Assembly: GCA_030590525.1 (NCBI GenBank)
Contig: JAUUYI010000016.1
Location: forward strand, 1 to 14,610
Direction: 5' to 3'
Source: Sedimenticola sp.
Lineage (GTDB): Bacteria > Pseudomonadota > Gammaproteobacteria > Chromatiales > Chromatiaceae
Length of the DNA: 14,610 bases
Shown one piece after another: positions 4,543 through 12,159 of this stretch. Numbering within the stretch: the stretch's first letter is position 1; each line of letters begins with the position of its first letter. The translations under genes were made by a program, and so were the position numbers. Under the pieces are notes generated by a model, which had not been told where the DNA came from, ran no database searches, and saw nothing but the letters and a program-made list of their open reading frames with translations.

Positions 4543-6009
4543 AAAGATAAGTTGTGTGTGCGAACAGGCCTTGTACTCACGAGTTGTATCCTGCTCGCGT
4601 CTTGCGCGAACGATGGAACCATAAAAAAAACTGTGACTATGGAAGAAGGAGATCTATTGCTCACAAGCGCCGATGTTCGATTCGTCCTGCGTGAGTCGCC
4701 GGCCATGGTTGAGGGGGGTGTTGTCAAACCAAAATTCATTATATGTGCAGAACCCAGCCCCGATATCGCCAAGGTGATATCGAGTGCCTCTAACATAGGT
4801 CTGGCAGCCACAGCCAATCTGCCGCAAGGTATCAGCCCCGAAGCGGCCGCTGCCTTCTCCAGAGAACAAGCCGCCGCGATGGCGCAGTTGGGGGAAAGAG
4901 TAGCTACCATCCAACTTCTTCGTGATGGGCTCTATCGGGCGTGTGAGGCCTACGCAAACGGGGCCCTATCCAGCACCGCGTATGCCGTGCTGTTAAGCCG
5001 CTACGACGACACCATGATTACATTGCTGCAAAGTGAACTGGCAGCGGGCGCGTTCGGGAGGACACTCGCCGCCCTGACCGGTGAAGCGACGGGGGAGGCC
5101 ACGGCCACTTTAGAAACCTCCTCGTCTCTGAAGGAGCACAGCGAGATCCTTGGTGAGCTTACAGAATCCGTCAAACAGAGCAGTGATGTAGAATCCTCAC
5201 TGAAAGAGGCCAGAAAGCATAATGATGCGCTGCAGAGAGAATTAGACGAGAGTAAAGATGAAGTGGGGAATTTTAGAGACGAATTGAGTGCTGCCGAAGC
5301 AAGAGATGCCTCTCAGGAAACACAAAACAACCTGAAGGAACGGATCAAGACGTCCGAGGCGAGAAAAACCAGCCTGGAGACCAGCCTGGAACACGCCTCA
5401 AAGTCAGTTGCGTCGCTCGAGTCGTCTCATGCGAGCAAGACACGAGAGGTTAAAGATCTGGAGAGGAGACTCGAGGACAAGCTGGCCGCTGCAGCCAAGG
5501 GCACAGCCAAAGCTGGAGCTATTGCTGCAGGTGCTATTACCCCCGGACAGCAAAAAGTCGAAATAGCCAAGGTCTTACATGAGATGCAGCGGGAGTATCT
5601 CAATAACATCAACGGTGATGCGCTAGAGGTGGCCTGCATCGTGGCTTTGGACAAGCCGCCCGGCACTCAACTGACAAGTTTCGCGGAGATCTGTAAAAAA
5701 GGTGAGTTTTTTGCAAAGGGGATCAATATCTTAGAAAACATTATCCAGGAAAAGTTTGCGCTGAAAAAGATGGAACTGGCGCCCATAGTCAAAGCGCTTA
5801 ATTCGAAAGGAGCCGTGAGTCGGCGGAGGCAAGACGTGCTGATGTTGCAGTTCGTGTTGAACAAGGTCGATAACGCTGGCATCGCCCAAGACGGCATTTA
5901 CGGCAAGGAGACCACGGACGCGGTGCGACGATTCCAGGCGGCAAACGGTCTGAAGGCAGATGGAAATTCCGGTCCTGCTACTATGGAAAAGTTGCTTGAG
6001 AAGCTCTAA
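4540..6009 (+). CDS. Lipoprotein with novel N-terminal domain, coiled coil and C-terminal peptidoglycan-binding domain
   Basis: A 489-residue protein. It has a lipoprotein signal peptide with lipobox LLASC (acylated Cys22). The globular region at about 35-180 has striking conserved-looking segments, ICAEPSPD (68-75) and IQLLRDGLYRACEAYANGAL (124-143), and an Ala-rich stretch; I do not recognise it as a named domain. Residues about 195-315 form a long charged coiled coil. A mixed region follows (340-425, with Cys366 and Cys385). The C-terminus (about 428-486) is a PG_binding_1-type repeat: RRQDVLMLQFVLN, DGIYGKETTDAVRRFQAANG, LKADGNSGPATMEKLL. The protein is probably anchored in the outer membrane or inner-membrane outer leaflet and spans to peptidoglycan. 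The start at 4540 has AAAGGAGATATTC upstream. A strong hairpin follows at 6030-6060, and the gene appears monocistronic. Confidence 0.8.
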   Translation: MKDKLCVRTGLVLTSCILLASCANDGTIKKTVTMEEGDLLLTSADVRFVLRESPAMVEGGVVKPKFIICAEPSPDIAKVISSASNIGLAATANLPQGISPEAAAAFSREQAAAMAQLGERVATIQLLRDGLYRACEAYANGALSSTAYAVLLSRYDDTMITLLQSELAAGAFGRTLAALTGEATGEATATLETSSSLKEHSEILGELTESVKQSSDVESSLKEARKHNDALQRELDESKDEVGNFRDELSAAEARDASQETQNNLKERIKTSEARKTSLETSLEHASKSVASLESSHASKTREVKDLERRLEDKLAAAAKGTAKAGAIAAGAITPGQQKVEIAKVLHEMQREYLNNINGDALEVACIVALDKPPGTQLTSFAEICKKGEFFAKGINILENIIQEKFALKKMELAPIVKALNSKGAVSRRRQDVLMLQFVLNKVDNAGIAQDGIYGKETTDAVRRFQAANGLKADGNSGPATMEKLLEKL

Positions 6010-6029
6010 TCGGGGTCTCTCTATCTGTA

Positions 6030-6060
6030 CGTTCCCTCGAGTGTTTCACTCGAGGGAGCG
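6030..6060. terminator. Strong hairpin downstream of the lipoprotein gene
   Basis: CGTTCCCTCGAGTG (6030-6043) pairs with CACTCGAGGGAGCG (6047-6060) across a TTT loop, 14 bp with one U·G wobble. It lies 21 bases after the stop. There is no following T-run, so it may act as an mRNA 3' stabiliser or a factor-assisted terminator rather than a classic intrinsic terminator. Confidence 0.6.
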
Positions 6061-6330
6061 TGGCACGGATTCGGAAAATCAAAAAGATAATTAATCAATC
6101 TTGGCTCTTCAGAGCTCGCAAAATAATAAATTATCCAATCCTGCTTGTCGCTAAACCCAGCTTTCGCGTTGCAGATTCGGTTGCATAATCAACGATATGC
6201 ACCGTGCATGGAGGTACAAGTGTCACGGGTACAGGAAGTACAAGAGCGACCGCCCTTATCTGCGCCTTGATGCTGTACTGATATCCTGCGCAATTTGGGG
6301 TGATTTATTCTTACCCCGGCCCTTATGCCT
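6061..6330. other. Intergenic region with nothing recognised
   Basis: About 270 bases between the convergent lipoprotein and holC-operon genes. The left half is AT-rich. A short palindrome (ATGCACCGTGCAT at 6197-6209) and a weak GGGGT/ACCCC pair (6297-6301/6313-6317) are present; neither is convincing as a terminator. No tRNA or small protein is seen. Confidence 0.4.
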
Positions 6331-6756
6331 CTACCCCGACCTGCGTGTCAGCTCCGCATCGAGGAGAGCGGAGATCCGCTGCTCCAGCAGCCGATGTAAC
6401 CGTTGTCGGATCTCGCCCTCCAGTTCGGCGCCCAGCCGCTCGATCACATGCCTGGTCAACTCACCGGAAAGCCGTTCAAGATCCTGCTCGAGATGGACCA
6501 GCAGCGAGGATTTCAGCTCGGCGATCAAACGGGGGTAATCCGGCACCTGAACGGGCGGGGCTGCTTCTGCCGGCTTTACCGTGGCCGCCTGCCGCTCGTC
6601 GTCATTCACCTCCGTTTCCGGGGCCGAGCCAGGGATCACCACCTCATCGAGGATGGGGATCCCGAGGGGATCTACCGGAAACGGGCTCTGTGGCTCCGGC
6701 GCATCCCCGGGCGGACCCGGATTCAGGCGTCGAATCAGATCGTCCTGTTTATTCAT
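6331..6756 (-). CDS. Hypothetical protein following holC
   Basis: A 141-residue soluble protein. The N-terminal half is Pro/Glu-rich and probably disordered, with a PLGIPILDEVV segment (30-40) that resembles short 'IPvLtEvV' motifs seen in other uncharacterised gammaproteobacterial proteins. The C-terminal half (about 72-138) is a continuous amphipathic, charged helix (LIAELKSSLLVHLEQDLERL, then ELEGEIRQRLHRLLEQRISALL). Its ATG overlaps the holC stop as TAATG, so translation is coupled and co-function with HolC or simple operon membership is likely. There is no signal peptide or membrane segment. No function can be assigned. Confidence 0.75.
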   Translation of the reverse strand: MNKQDDLIRRLNPGPPGDAPEPQSPFPVDPLGIPILDEVVIPGSAPETEVNDDERQAATVKPAEAAPPVQVPDYPRLIAELKSSLLVHLEQDLERLSGELTRHVIERLGAELEGEIRQRLHRLLEQRISALLDAELTRRSG

Positions 6757-7187
6757 TATTTTTTGATCTCGTGACTCTCCAGCGGGTAACCCCGGTCGCG
6801 ATAGAAACGGTACCGCTCCCGGCCGGCCTTGCGCGCAGTCTCATCCCGGTCGATGGGCTCCAGTACCCGCTCGAAGCGACTGAAGAAGCCGGGGACCTCG
6901 CTGCAGAGATTGATCAGTACACCGTGTTCCTCCCCCGGATCGCCGCATTGGCCGATCAGTATGGGGTTAAGCCCGGGATTACACTCTCCCACCAGGCCGT
7001 GGGGCAGGAAACTACCCTGACTGAAGGTCCACAGCAGCTTGTCCAGCCGGCGGGCCGCATCCTCTGCGCTGGTGTGCAGATAGATCCGGTTGCCTTGGTT
7101 CCAGGCCTTTTCGGCCAGCCGGCAGGCGAGCACGAAGCGGTCACTCCCCACTCGCTCAGCGAGAATATAAAAGTCAATCCGGGTCAT
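6756..7187 (-). CDS. holC: DNA polymerase III subunit chi
   Basis: A 143-residue protein starting MTRIDFYILAERVGSDRFVLACRLAEKAW, the usual opening of HolC, with LLWTFSQGSFLPHGL and LINLCSEVPGFFSRFERVLE further in. Chi binds psi (HolD) and the C-terminal tail of SSB, linking the clamp-loader complex to SSB-coated lagging-strand template. Length matches the family (E. coli about 147). The start at 7187 is chosen because GGAG lies six bases upstream and homologues begin at this methionine; an in-frame ATG at 7202 would add MTEYQ without a good ribosome-binding site. It lies 93 bases after pepA on the same strand, a common gammaproteobacterial order, and overlaps the next gene by one base. valS, which often follows, is not seen here. 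Confidence 0.9.
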   Translation of the reverse strand: MTRIDFYILAERVGSDRFVLACRLAEKAWNQGNRIYLHTSAEDAARRLDKLLWTFSQGSFLPHGLVGECNPGLNPILIGQCGDPGEEHGVLINLCSEVPGFFSRFERVLEPIDRDETARKAGRERYRFYRDRGYPLESHEIKK

Positions 7188-7280
7188 CTGATACTCCGTC
7201 ATCCACTCGTCTGGTCCCCACGCAACGCACTACCCACGGGGCTCCCACGCCCCACGTGGACACCCGTTCCATCCGCTCAC

Positions 7281-8789
7281 TCAAGCCTTGCTTTTCCGTG
7301 GACCACAGCGCTGCAGCAGAAACTGGGTCAGCAGCCCTACCGGCCGGCCGGTGGCACCTTTCTCCGAACCACTCTTCCAGGCGGTGCCGGCGATGTCCAG
7401 GTGTGCCCATCTGTACTTATCGGTGAAGCGGGAGAGGAAACAGGCGGCGGTAATGGTGCCGGCCCCTTTGCCACCGATGTTGGCTATGTCGGCAAAATTG
7501 CTGTCCAGCTGGCTCTGGTAGTCGTCCCAGAGTGGCAGGCGCCAGGCCCGGTCACCACTCTCTTTACCCGCATCCAGCACTTCGTCCGCCAGTTCTTCAT
7601 CGTTACTCAGAAGCCCGGATGCATGCGATCCCAGCGCCACGATGCAGGCGCCGGTGAGCGTGGCGATGTCGATCACCGCTGCTGGTTTGAAGCGTTCCGC
7701 GTAGCTGAGGGCATCGCACAGGATCAGCCGGCCCTCCGCGTCCGTATTCAGTACCTCGATGGTCTTTCCTGACATGCTGGTGACGATATCCCCAGGCTTG
7801 TTGGCATTGCCGTCCGGCAGGTTCTCCGAGGATGGAACGATGCCGATTACATTGATCCCCAGGGACATCTCCACGCAGGCGGCCATGGTTCCCAGCACAC
7901 TGGCGCCACCACACATGTCGTACTTCATCTCATCCATGGCAGCGGAGGGCTTGATCGAGATCCCGCCGGCATCGAAGGTGAGGCCCTTGCCGACCAGTAC
8001 CACCGGTTTCTCCCCCACTTTCCCGCCCCTGTAATCCATGATGATCAGCTTGGCGGGCTGGCTGCTGCCCCGGGAGACCGAGAGCAGGGCACCCATGCCC
8101 AGCTCCTTCATCTGTCTCTCTCCCAGCACCTGCACCTTCAGCTTGCGGGATCTGCGGCCCAGGGCCCTGGCACGGCCGGCGAGGTAGGTAGGGGTGCAGA
8201 TATTTCCCGGCAGATTGCCGAGCTCTTTTGCCAGGGCGCTGCCGTTGGCCATTGCCAGGCCGTGGCTGATGGCTTTGTCGGTGATCCTTGAGCGTCGCCG
8301 GGTGCCGATGAACAGTCCCATCCGTTTCAGTGGGCGCTTCGGTTTTTTCACTTCGCTCTTGCACTGGTCGAACCGGTACAGCCCCTCTTCGCTGGCAAGG
8401 ATGGTCTCACGCAGCGTCCGGTACAGGCTGGCATCAGCGATCGGTAGTAGCGAGAGGGTAGTGATGGCCTCCAGGGGGTGGGCATCGTTGAGAAGGCCGA
8501 TCGCGGCCGCTGTTGCCTTGCGCAGGGCAGGCAGGTCGAACTCCTTGGACGCGCCGGCACCCACCAGCAGCACCCGCTCACAGGCCATGCCAGGGAGGTC
8601 GTACAGCAGCAGGGTCTGTCCGCTCTTGCCCTCGAAATCCCCCTTTTTCAGGATGCGCTGGAGCTGACCGTTGCTGGCCTTGTCCAGGGCTGCTGCAGGT
8701 TCCGATAACTCACGTCCCGCATAGACGCCGACGATCAGACAGGCGGTTTTCTGTTTTGCCAGATCACCGCGTTTCAGTGTGTATTCCAT
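7281..8789 (-). CDS. pepA: Leucyl aminopeptidase (M17)
   Basis: A 502-residue protein, normal for the family. An N-terminal macro-like domain is followed by a catalytic domain with the M17 signatures: VGKGLTFDAGGISIKPS (K268, D273, K280), MKYDMCGGASVLGT (D291) and NTDAEGRLIL (D350, E352, R354). These supply the two-metal site and the catalytic Lys/Arg pair. It removes N-terminal residues from peptides in the cytoplasm. In E. coli PepA is also a DNA-binding architectural protein (XerCD recombination, carAB control); whether this one does so cannot be read here. The start at 8789 has GGGAG upstream and MEYTLKRGDLAKQKTACLIV matches the family start; the longer frame upstream runs through repeat DNA. 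It is followed by holC and separated from the upstream cyclase gene by a palindromic repeat cluster. Confidence 0.95.
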   Translation of the reverse strand: MEYTLKRGDLAKQKTACLIVGVYAGRELSEPAAALDKASNGQLQRILKKGDFEGKSGQTLLLYDLPGMACERVLLVGAGASKEFDLPALRKATAAAIGLLNDAHPLEAITTLSLLPIADASLYRTLRETILASEEGLYRFDQCKSEVKKPKRPLKRMGLFIGTRRRSRITDKAISHGLAMANGSALAKELGNLPGNICTPTYLAGRARALGRRSRKLKVQVLGERQMKELGMGALLSVSRGSSQPAKLIIMDYRGGKVGEKPVVLVGKGLTFDAGGISIKPSAAMDEMKYDMCGGASVLGTMAACVEMSLGINVIGIVPSSENLPDGNANKPGDIVTSMSGKTIEVLNTDAEGRLILCDALSYAERFKPAAVIDIATLTGACIVALGSHASGLLSNDEELADEVLDAGKESGDRAWRLPLWDDYQSQLDSNFADIANIGGKGAGTITAACFLSRFTDKYRWAHLDIAGTAWKSGSEKGATGRPVGLLTQFLLQRCGPRKSKA

Positions 8790-8922
8790 GGGGTCTCCCG
8801 AGGTTGGTTTCTGCCTTTGCTCTATTATTGCTGTTTTATGGTCGGGGAAACAGGGCGTGGAAAAAGTAAGCACACATTTAATCCCTTTGGGGTTCAATTC
8901 CCCGCCGCTTGCGGCGAAACCT

Positions 8923-8993
8923 GTAGGAGCGGGCTTTCCGCGAACAGTGCTCTTGCCACTGCCAGAGCATTTCGCGGGCAAGCCCGCTCCTAC
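8923..8993. repeat. Long inverted GTAGGAGCGGGC repeat
   Basis: GTAGGAGCGGGCTTTCCGCG (8923-8942) is inverted as CGCGGGCAAGCCCGCTCCTA plus C (8973-8993), separated by about 30 bases. This is a widely seen GTAG-type intergenic palindrome of gammaproteobacteria. It lies between the diguanylate cyclase gene and pepA, both transcribed leftward, and could act as a transcript-end or attenuating structure. A six-bp CGCCGC/GCGGCG hairpin (8903-8916) abuts it. Confidence 0.8.
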
Positions 8994-8994
8994 A

Positions 8995-9019
8995 CCTTGG
9001 TTCCGGCTGTGCCGGGTCA
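8995..9019 (+). repeat. Conserved tail module (copy 1)
   Basis: CCTTGGTTCCGGCTGTGCCG continues into GGTCAG. It directly follows the CTAC end of the 8923-8993 palindrome and differs at two positions from the copies at 13788-13813 and 13893-13916. Its core is a CCGGC/GCCGG mini-hairpin. Confidence 0.75.
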
Positions 9020-9063
9020 GGGCCTCTCAACGGGTTTTACCTGGCGCTTACGGAGAGGGTTAT

Positions 9064-11391
9064 TTACCCAGCTACCTCGACCCGGTTCTTGCCGTTGTGT
9101 TTTGCCTGGTAGAGTGCACTGTCGGTCCGGCTGACCATCTCGTTCTCCTGCTCACCTCCCCGATGCTCGGCAACCCCGAAGCTGGCACTCACCTTCCCGA
9201 TACCGGAGAACTCGAGCAGTTCGATTTTATGGCGCAACTGCTCCGCCAGCTGCCGCGCCCCATCCAGGTCGGTCTCCGGGCAGACAATGAGAAACTCCTC
9301 GCCACCCCAGCGGCCCAGTACGTCGGTGGCACGGATATTGGCACGCAGCGCCCCGACCACCCCGACCAGGACCCGATCCCCCGCCGGGTGACCGAAACTG
9401 TCGTTGATCGCCTTGAAGCCATCCAGGTCCAGCATAATGGTGGAGAATGTCTGGTGATAGCGATCGGCGCGCAGGATCTCCTGCTGGAATACCTCCTCCA
9501 GTCGCATTCGATTGTAGATCTGGGTCAGTCGATCGGTGATCGAGAGCCGCACCAGCTCTGAGCCCTTTTCCAGTAACAGGCGGTTGGTCTCTGCAATCTT
9601 GTCATTGGCCAGTTTGATCTCCCGGTTGAAACGGGCCAGCTGACGATTTCGATAGAGGAAAAGTGCCAACGCCAGCACGAACACCCCGGCCATCTTCCAC
9701 ACCAGACCGTTATCGGAGTGGCGCTCGTAACGGACCGAGATCCACTTGTTCTCGATTTGATGTTTCAACCCGGGATCCATCGCATTCAACGCCTTGTCCA
9801 GGATCGACAGCAGTTCCGATTCATCACTCCGCACCGCGGTCCCAAGATCCCAGGTGATACCCAGGTTGCCCGCAATCTTGACATCGGGAAAACCCAGCTG
9901 CTGGATGGCGTAGCCGATGGTCGGGACGGAATCGATGAAACCAAAGATTTCCCCATTGCGAACCTTTTCCAGACCATCACTGACGTTCTCCACCTCCTTC
10001 AGGCGTACCCCCGGATAGCGTGCGCGCAGTATCTCGATCATCGCGTATCCTCTCACCACCCCCATCTGCTGGTCGAGCACCTGCTCCAATCGTTCGATGA
10101 ACGGCTCTTCGCTGCGGGTGGCGACCACCAGGGAGAATTTGAAATAGGGTTCGGTGAACGTCATGAATTTCCGGCGCTCGGGCGTCGGCGCCGCGAGCGC
10201 GAGAATGTCACAGGTCCGAGACCTGGCGTATTCCATGGATTTGGCCCAGGTTCCAGTCTGTATCAGTTCGAAAGTGAGCCCGCTCCCCTCCGACAACGCC
10301 TCGATATAGTCAGCACCCATGCCGATATAGTGTCCATTCTCATCGATGGACTCGAACGGCATCCAGTCGGGATCGACGCACATTCGGATAGCACCCCGGG
10401 CCTCCAGGTAACGCTCTTCCCCGGGGGAGAGGAACATCTTCCTATCGCCTGTGACCGACTCCGTATAGCTGCTCCACTTACGCCTCAGGGCAATCATCTC
10501 CTGTTCACTGATGAGGTCCATGGCTTTTTGCAGTATATCGCGCAACAGCGGGTTCTCTTTGCTGACCGCGAGACGGAGGTTGCTGTTAAACCGCTCATCC
10601 TTTACCTGGCCGGCCAGTTTCACATTGGTGATGAAGTTCCTCTCGATCAGGTACTTCACGACGCTTATCTTCCCCAGCGTGGCATCGGCCTGCCCGTACG
10701 CGACCGCTTCCAATGTCTGCTGCATGTCATCGAACAGCTTCAGCTTTATTTCGGGGTAATAGCGCTCGAGCAACTCCTGGGTATAGAAGCCCCTGGCAAG
10801 GGCCACCGTTTTCCCCGCCAGATCTTCCAGGCTGGTGATCTCGGGCGTTCCTTCATGCACATAGATCCCCGCGCTCATCTCCAGATAGGGCGCAGTGAAG
10901 AGCAGAAAGGTATCTCGCTGGCTGGTCTTTATGATGTTGAGCATCACATCGATGTCAGCAGCACGGATCATCTGCAGGAACTGATCCCAGGTGGGCCCGG
11001 TGACGTACTCAACATCTATACCCAGCCTGGAGGCCAGCAGATTCATATAGTCGATGGAAAAGCCGCTGGGTCTGCCGGCGATGGCGAAATTAAAAGGTGG
11101 CCAGTTGGTTTCATTATGCACCCTCAGCGTCGGGTGGGCGACAAGAAACAGCTGCTCTTCCGAGGTGAGTATCAGGCCCTGCGGTGCCTCCGCTGCCCTG
11201 AGTACGGCGCCAGAATAACCGCTGTACAGCACCCAGAAAACCAGAAACAAAGCGATCTGAATCAATCGCTTCTGGAAAGAGTGGGGCAAGCGAGCCGGAA
11301 GTGGATTAAGCAGGCCCAAGGGCGATTCAATCATCAGGCAGTCGTTCTGTGGTTTACGATGAGGATTAACCCGCAATTCAGTGGTAAGCAC
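9064..11391 (-). CDS. Diguanylate cyclase with two tandem SBP_bac_3 periplasmic sensor domains
   Basis: A 775-residue protein if the GTG at 11391 is used; the ATG at 11334 (residue 20) is a strong alternative. It has a signal/transmembrane helix (about 42-66) and two family-3 solute-binding-like periplasmic domains: about 75-310 (LRVHNETNWPPFNF, GFSIDYMNLLASRLGIDVEY) and about 320-555 (IRMCVDPDWMPFESIDENGH, YIGMGADYIEAL). A second transmembrane helix (about 563-580) and a short coiled linker lead to a GGDEF domain (about 610-775). The catalytic motif is GGEEF (696-700), with an inhibitory-site RxxD (R687-D690) five residues before it, so active and product-inhibited c-di-GMP synthesis is expected. 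LDLDGFKAIND supplies substrate/metal residues. The double PBP front end suggests sensing of amino acids or similar small solutes. It is divergent from the thioredoxin gene. Confidence 0.9.
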   Translation of the reverse strand: MLTTELRVNPHRKPQNDCLMIESPLGLLNPLPARLPHSFQKRLIQIALFLVFWVLYSGYSGAVLRAAEAPQGLILTSEEQLFLVAHPTLRVHNETNWPPFNFAIAGRPSGFSIDYMNLLASRLGIDVEYVTGPTWDQFLQMIRAADIDVMLNIIKTSQRDTFLLFTAPYLEMSAGIYVHEGTPEITSLEDLAGKTVALARGFYTQELLERYYPEIKLKLFDDMQQTLEAVAYGQADATLGKISVVKYLIERNFITNVKLAGQVKDERFNSNLRLAVSKENPLLRDILQKAMDLISEQEMIALRRKWSSYTESVTGDRKMFLSPGEERYLEARGAIRMCVDPDWMPFESIDENGHYIGMGADYIEALSEGSGLTFELIQTGTWAKSMEYARSRTCDILALAAPTPERRKFMTFTEPYFKFSLVVATRSEEPFIERLEQVLDQQMGVVRGYAMIEILRARYPGVRLKEVENVSDGLEKVRNGEIFGFIDSVPTIGYAIQQLGFPDVKIAGNLGITWDLGTAVRSDESELLSILDKALNAMDPGLKHQIENKWISVRYERHSDNGLVWKMAGVFVLALALFLYRNRQLARFNREIKLANDKIAETNRLLLEKGSELVRLSITDRLTQIYNRMRLEEVFQQEILRADRYHQTFSTIMLDLDGFKAINDSFGHPAGDRVLVGVVGALRANIRATDVLGRWGGEEFLIVCPETDLDGARQLAEQLRHKIELLEFSGIGKVSASFGVAEHRGGEQENEMVSRTDSALYQAKHNGKNRVEVAG

Positions 11392-11432
11392 CCGGTCAAT
11401 CCCATCGAGGTATGGGTTGAAGGGTGCTTACC
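11383..11432. promoter_or_regulatory. 50-base imperfect hairpin overlapping the cyclase gene start
   Basis: GGTAAGCACCC (11383-11393) and GGGTGCTTACC (11422-11432) are perfect 11-bp reverse complements. Inside them CAATCCCAT pairs with ATGGGTTG with one bulge. The GTG start candidate of the cyclase (11391-11389) lies inside one arm, so in mRNA it would be sequestered. There is no T-run after it. It may be a translational control element, a repeat remnant, or evidence that translation really starts at the ATG at 11334. Confidence 0.5.
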
Positions 11433-11589
11433 TCAATAGCGGTATTATTATCACAATCTCCCCTCGAATTCTGCATCGGGGCCTGGAGTCTCCATCCATC
11501 TAGTCGTAGCTGGAAAATCCATTGATTGCGTTTGCCGGGATAATCACTCAATAATTATGCTCCCCTTCGATACGACCAGGAGTTGAAAC

Positions 11590-12120
11590 ATGCCCAGGAT
11601 CCTTATCGCCTTACTGTTACTGTGCCTGGCACAGGCTGCGCCGGGCGCTTCACAGGGCGGACTGCTCACCCCCCTGCCGAACAGACCGGCCGCACCGGAC
11701 TTCAGGCTGACGGACATGGATGACAAGGTTCACCAACTCTCCGACTACCGGGGTACAGTGGTAATCATCAACTTCTGGGCCACCTGGTGCCCACCCTGCC
11801 GCGCGGAGATGCCATCGATGCAACGGGCATGGACACAGCTGAAAAAAGCCGGCATTGTAATGCTGGCAATCAATGTCGGGGAAAAAGCAGCGACCATCCG
11901 CAGATTTCACAAGGAATACCCAGTGGGATTTCCTCTGCTGCTGGACCTGGATTCATCTACCGCCGAGTCCTGGCCTATGCGGGGGCTGCCCACCACCTTT
12001 GTGGTAGACCCTGCCGGCCGACTCGCCTACAAGGCCGTCGGCGGAAGAGAGTGGGATAACCCGGAGATTCTGGACCAGATCAGGGCACTGAAAGGCAGCA
12101 GGGTACAGCCGCCCGGCTGA
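11590..12120 (+). CDS. TlpA/ResA-like periplasmic thioredoxin-fold protein
   Basis: A 176-residue protein with signal peptide (MPRILIALLLLCLAQAAPGA), AGGAG upstream, and a thioredoxin fold: APDFRLTDMDDKVHQLSDYR, then VVIINFWATWCPPCRAEMPS with active-site Cys67 and Cys70, and the cis-proline loop GLPTTFVVD (Pro134). The CPPC active site and WATWCPPC context match the TlpA/ResA/DsbE-like AhpC-TSA/redoxin group. These act as periplasmic disulfide reductases, for example in cytochrome c maturation or for individual client proteins. No cytochrome biogenesis genes are adjacent. It converges on the cysteine-repeat secreted protein (12160-12891), a conceivable disulfide client, though convergent position alone proves nothing. 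Confidence 0.9.
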   Translation: MPRILIALLLLCLAQAAPGASQGGLLTPLPNRPAAPDFRLTDMDDKVHQLSDYRGTVVIINFWATWCPPCRAEMPSMQRAWTQLKKAGIVMLAINVGEKAATIRRFHKEYPVGFPLLLDLDSSTAESWPMRGLPTTFVVDPAGRLAYKAVGGREWDNPEILDQIRALKGSRVQPPG

Positions 12121-12159
12121 GGCAACACCGGACAGCTTCGGGGCCACGGAAACAGGGTA

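Noticed and set aside
6300..7772. A 490-codon plus-strand open frame opposite holC and pepA
   Set aside because: Antisense shadow of two well-supported genes; the translation has no domain and starts in an intergenic region without an RBS.
8889..8916. GGGGTTCAATTCCCC followed by GCCGC looks like a tRNA or tmRNA T-arm, possibly an attachment-site scar
   Set aside because: No acceptor, D-arm or anticodon arm is present, and the following CGCCGC/GCGGCG hairpin fits a common CCCCGCCGCTTGCGG-type intergenic palindrome better.
9718..11439. A 573-codon plus-strand open frame opposite the diguanylate cyclase gene
   Set aside because: It mirrors the cyclase coding sequence, whose GGEEF and solute-binding motifs are unmistakable. 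Its His/Gln/Pro-rich translation is typical of an antisense frame in GC-rich DNA.
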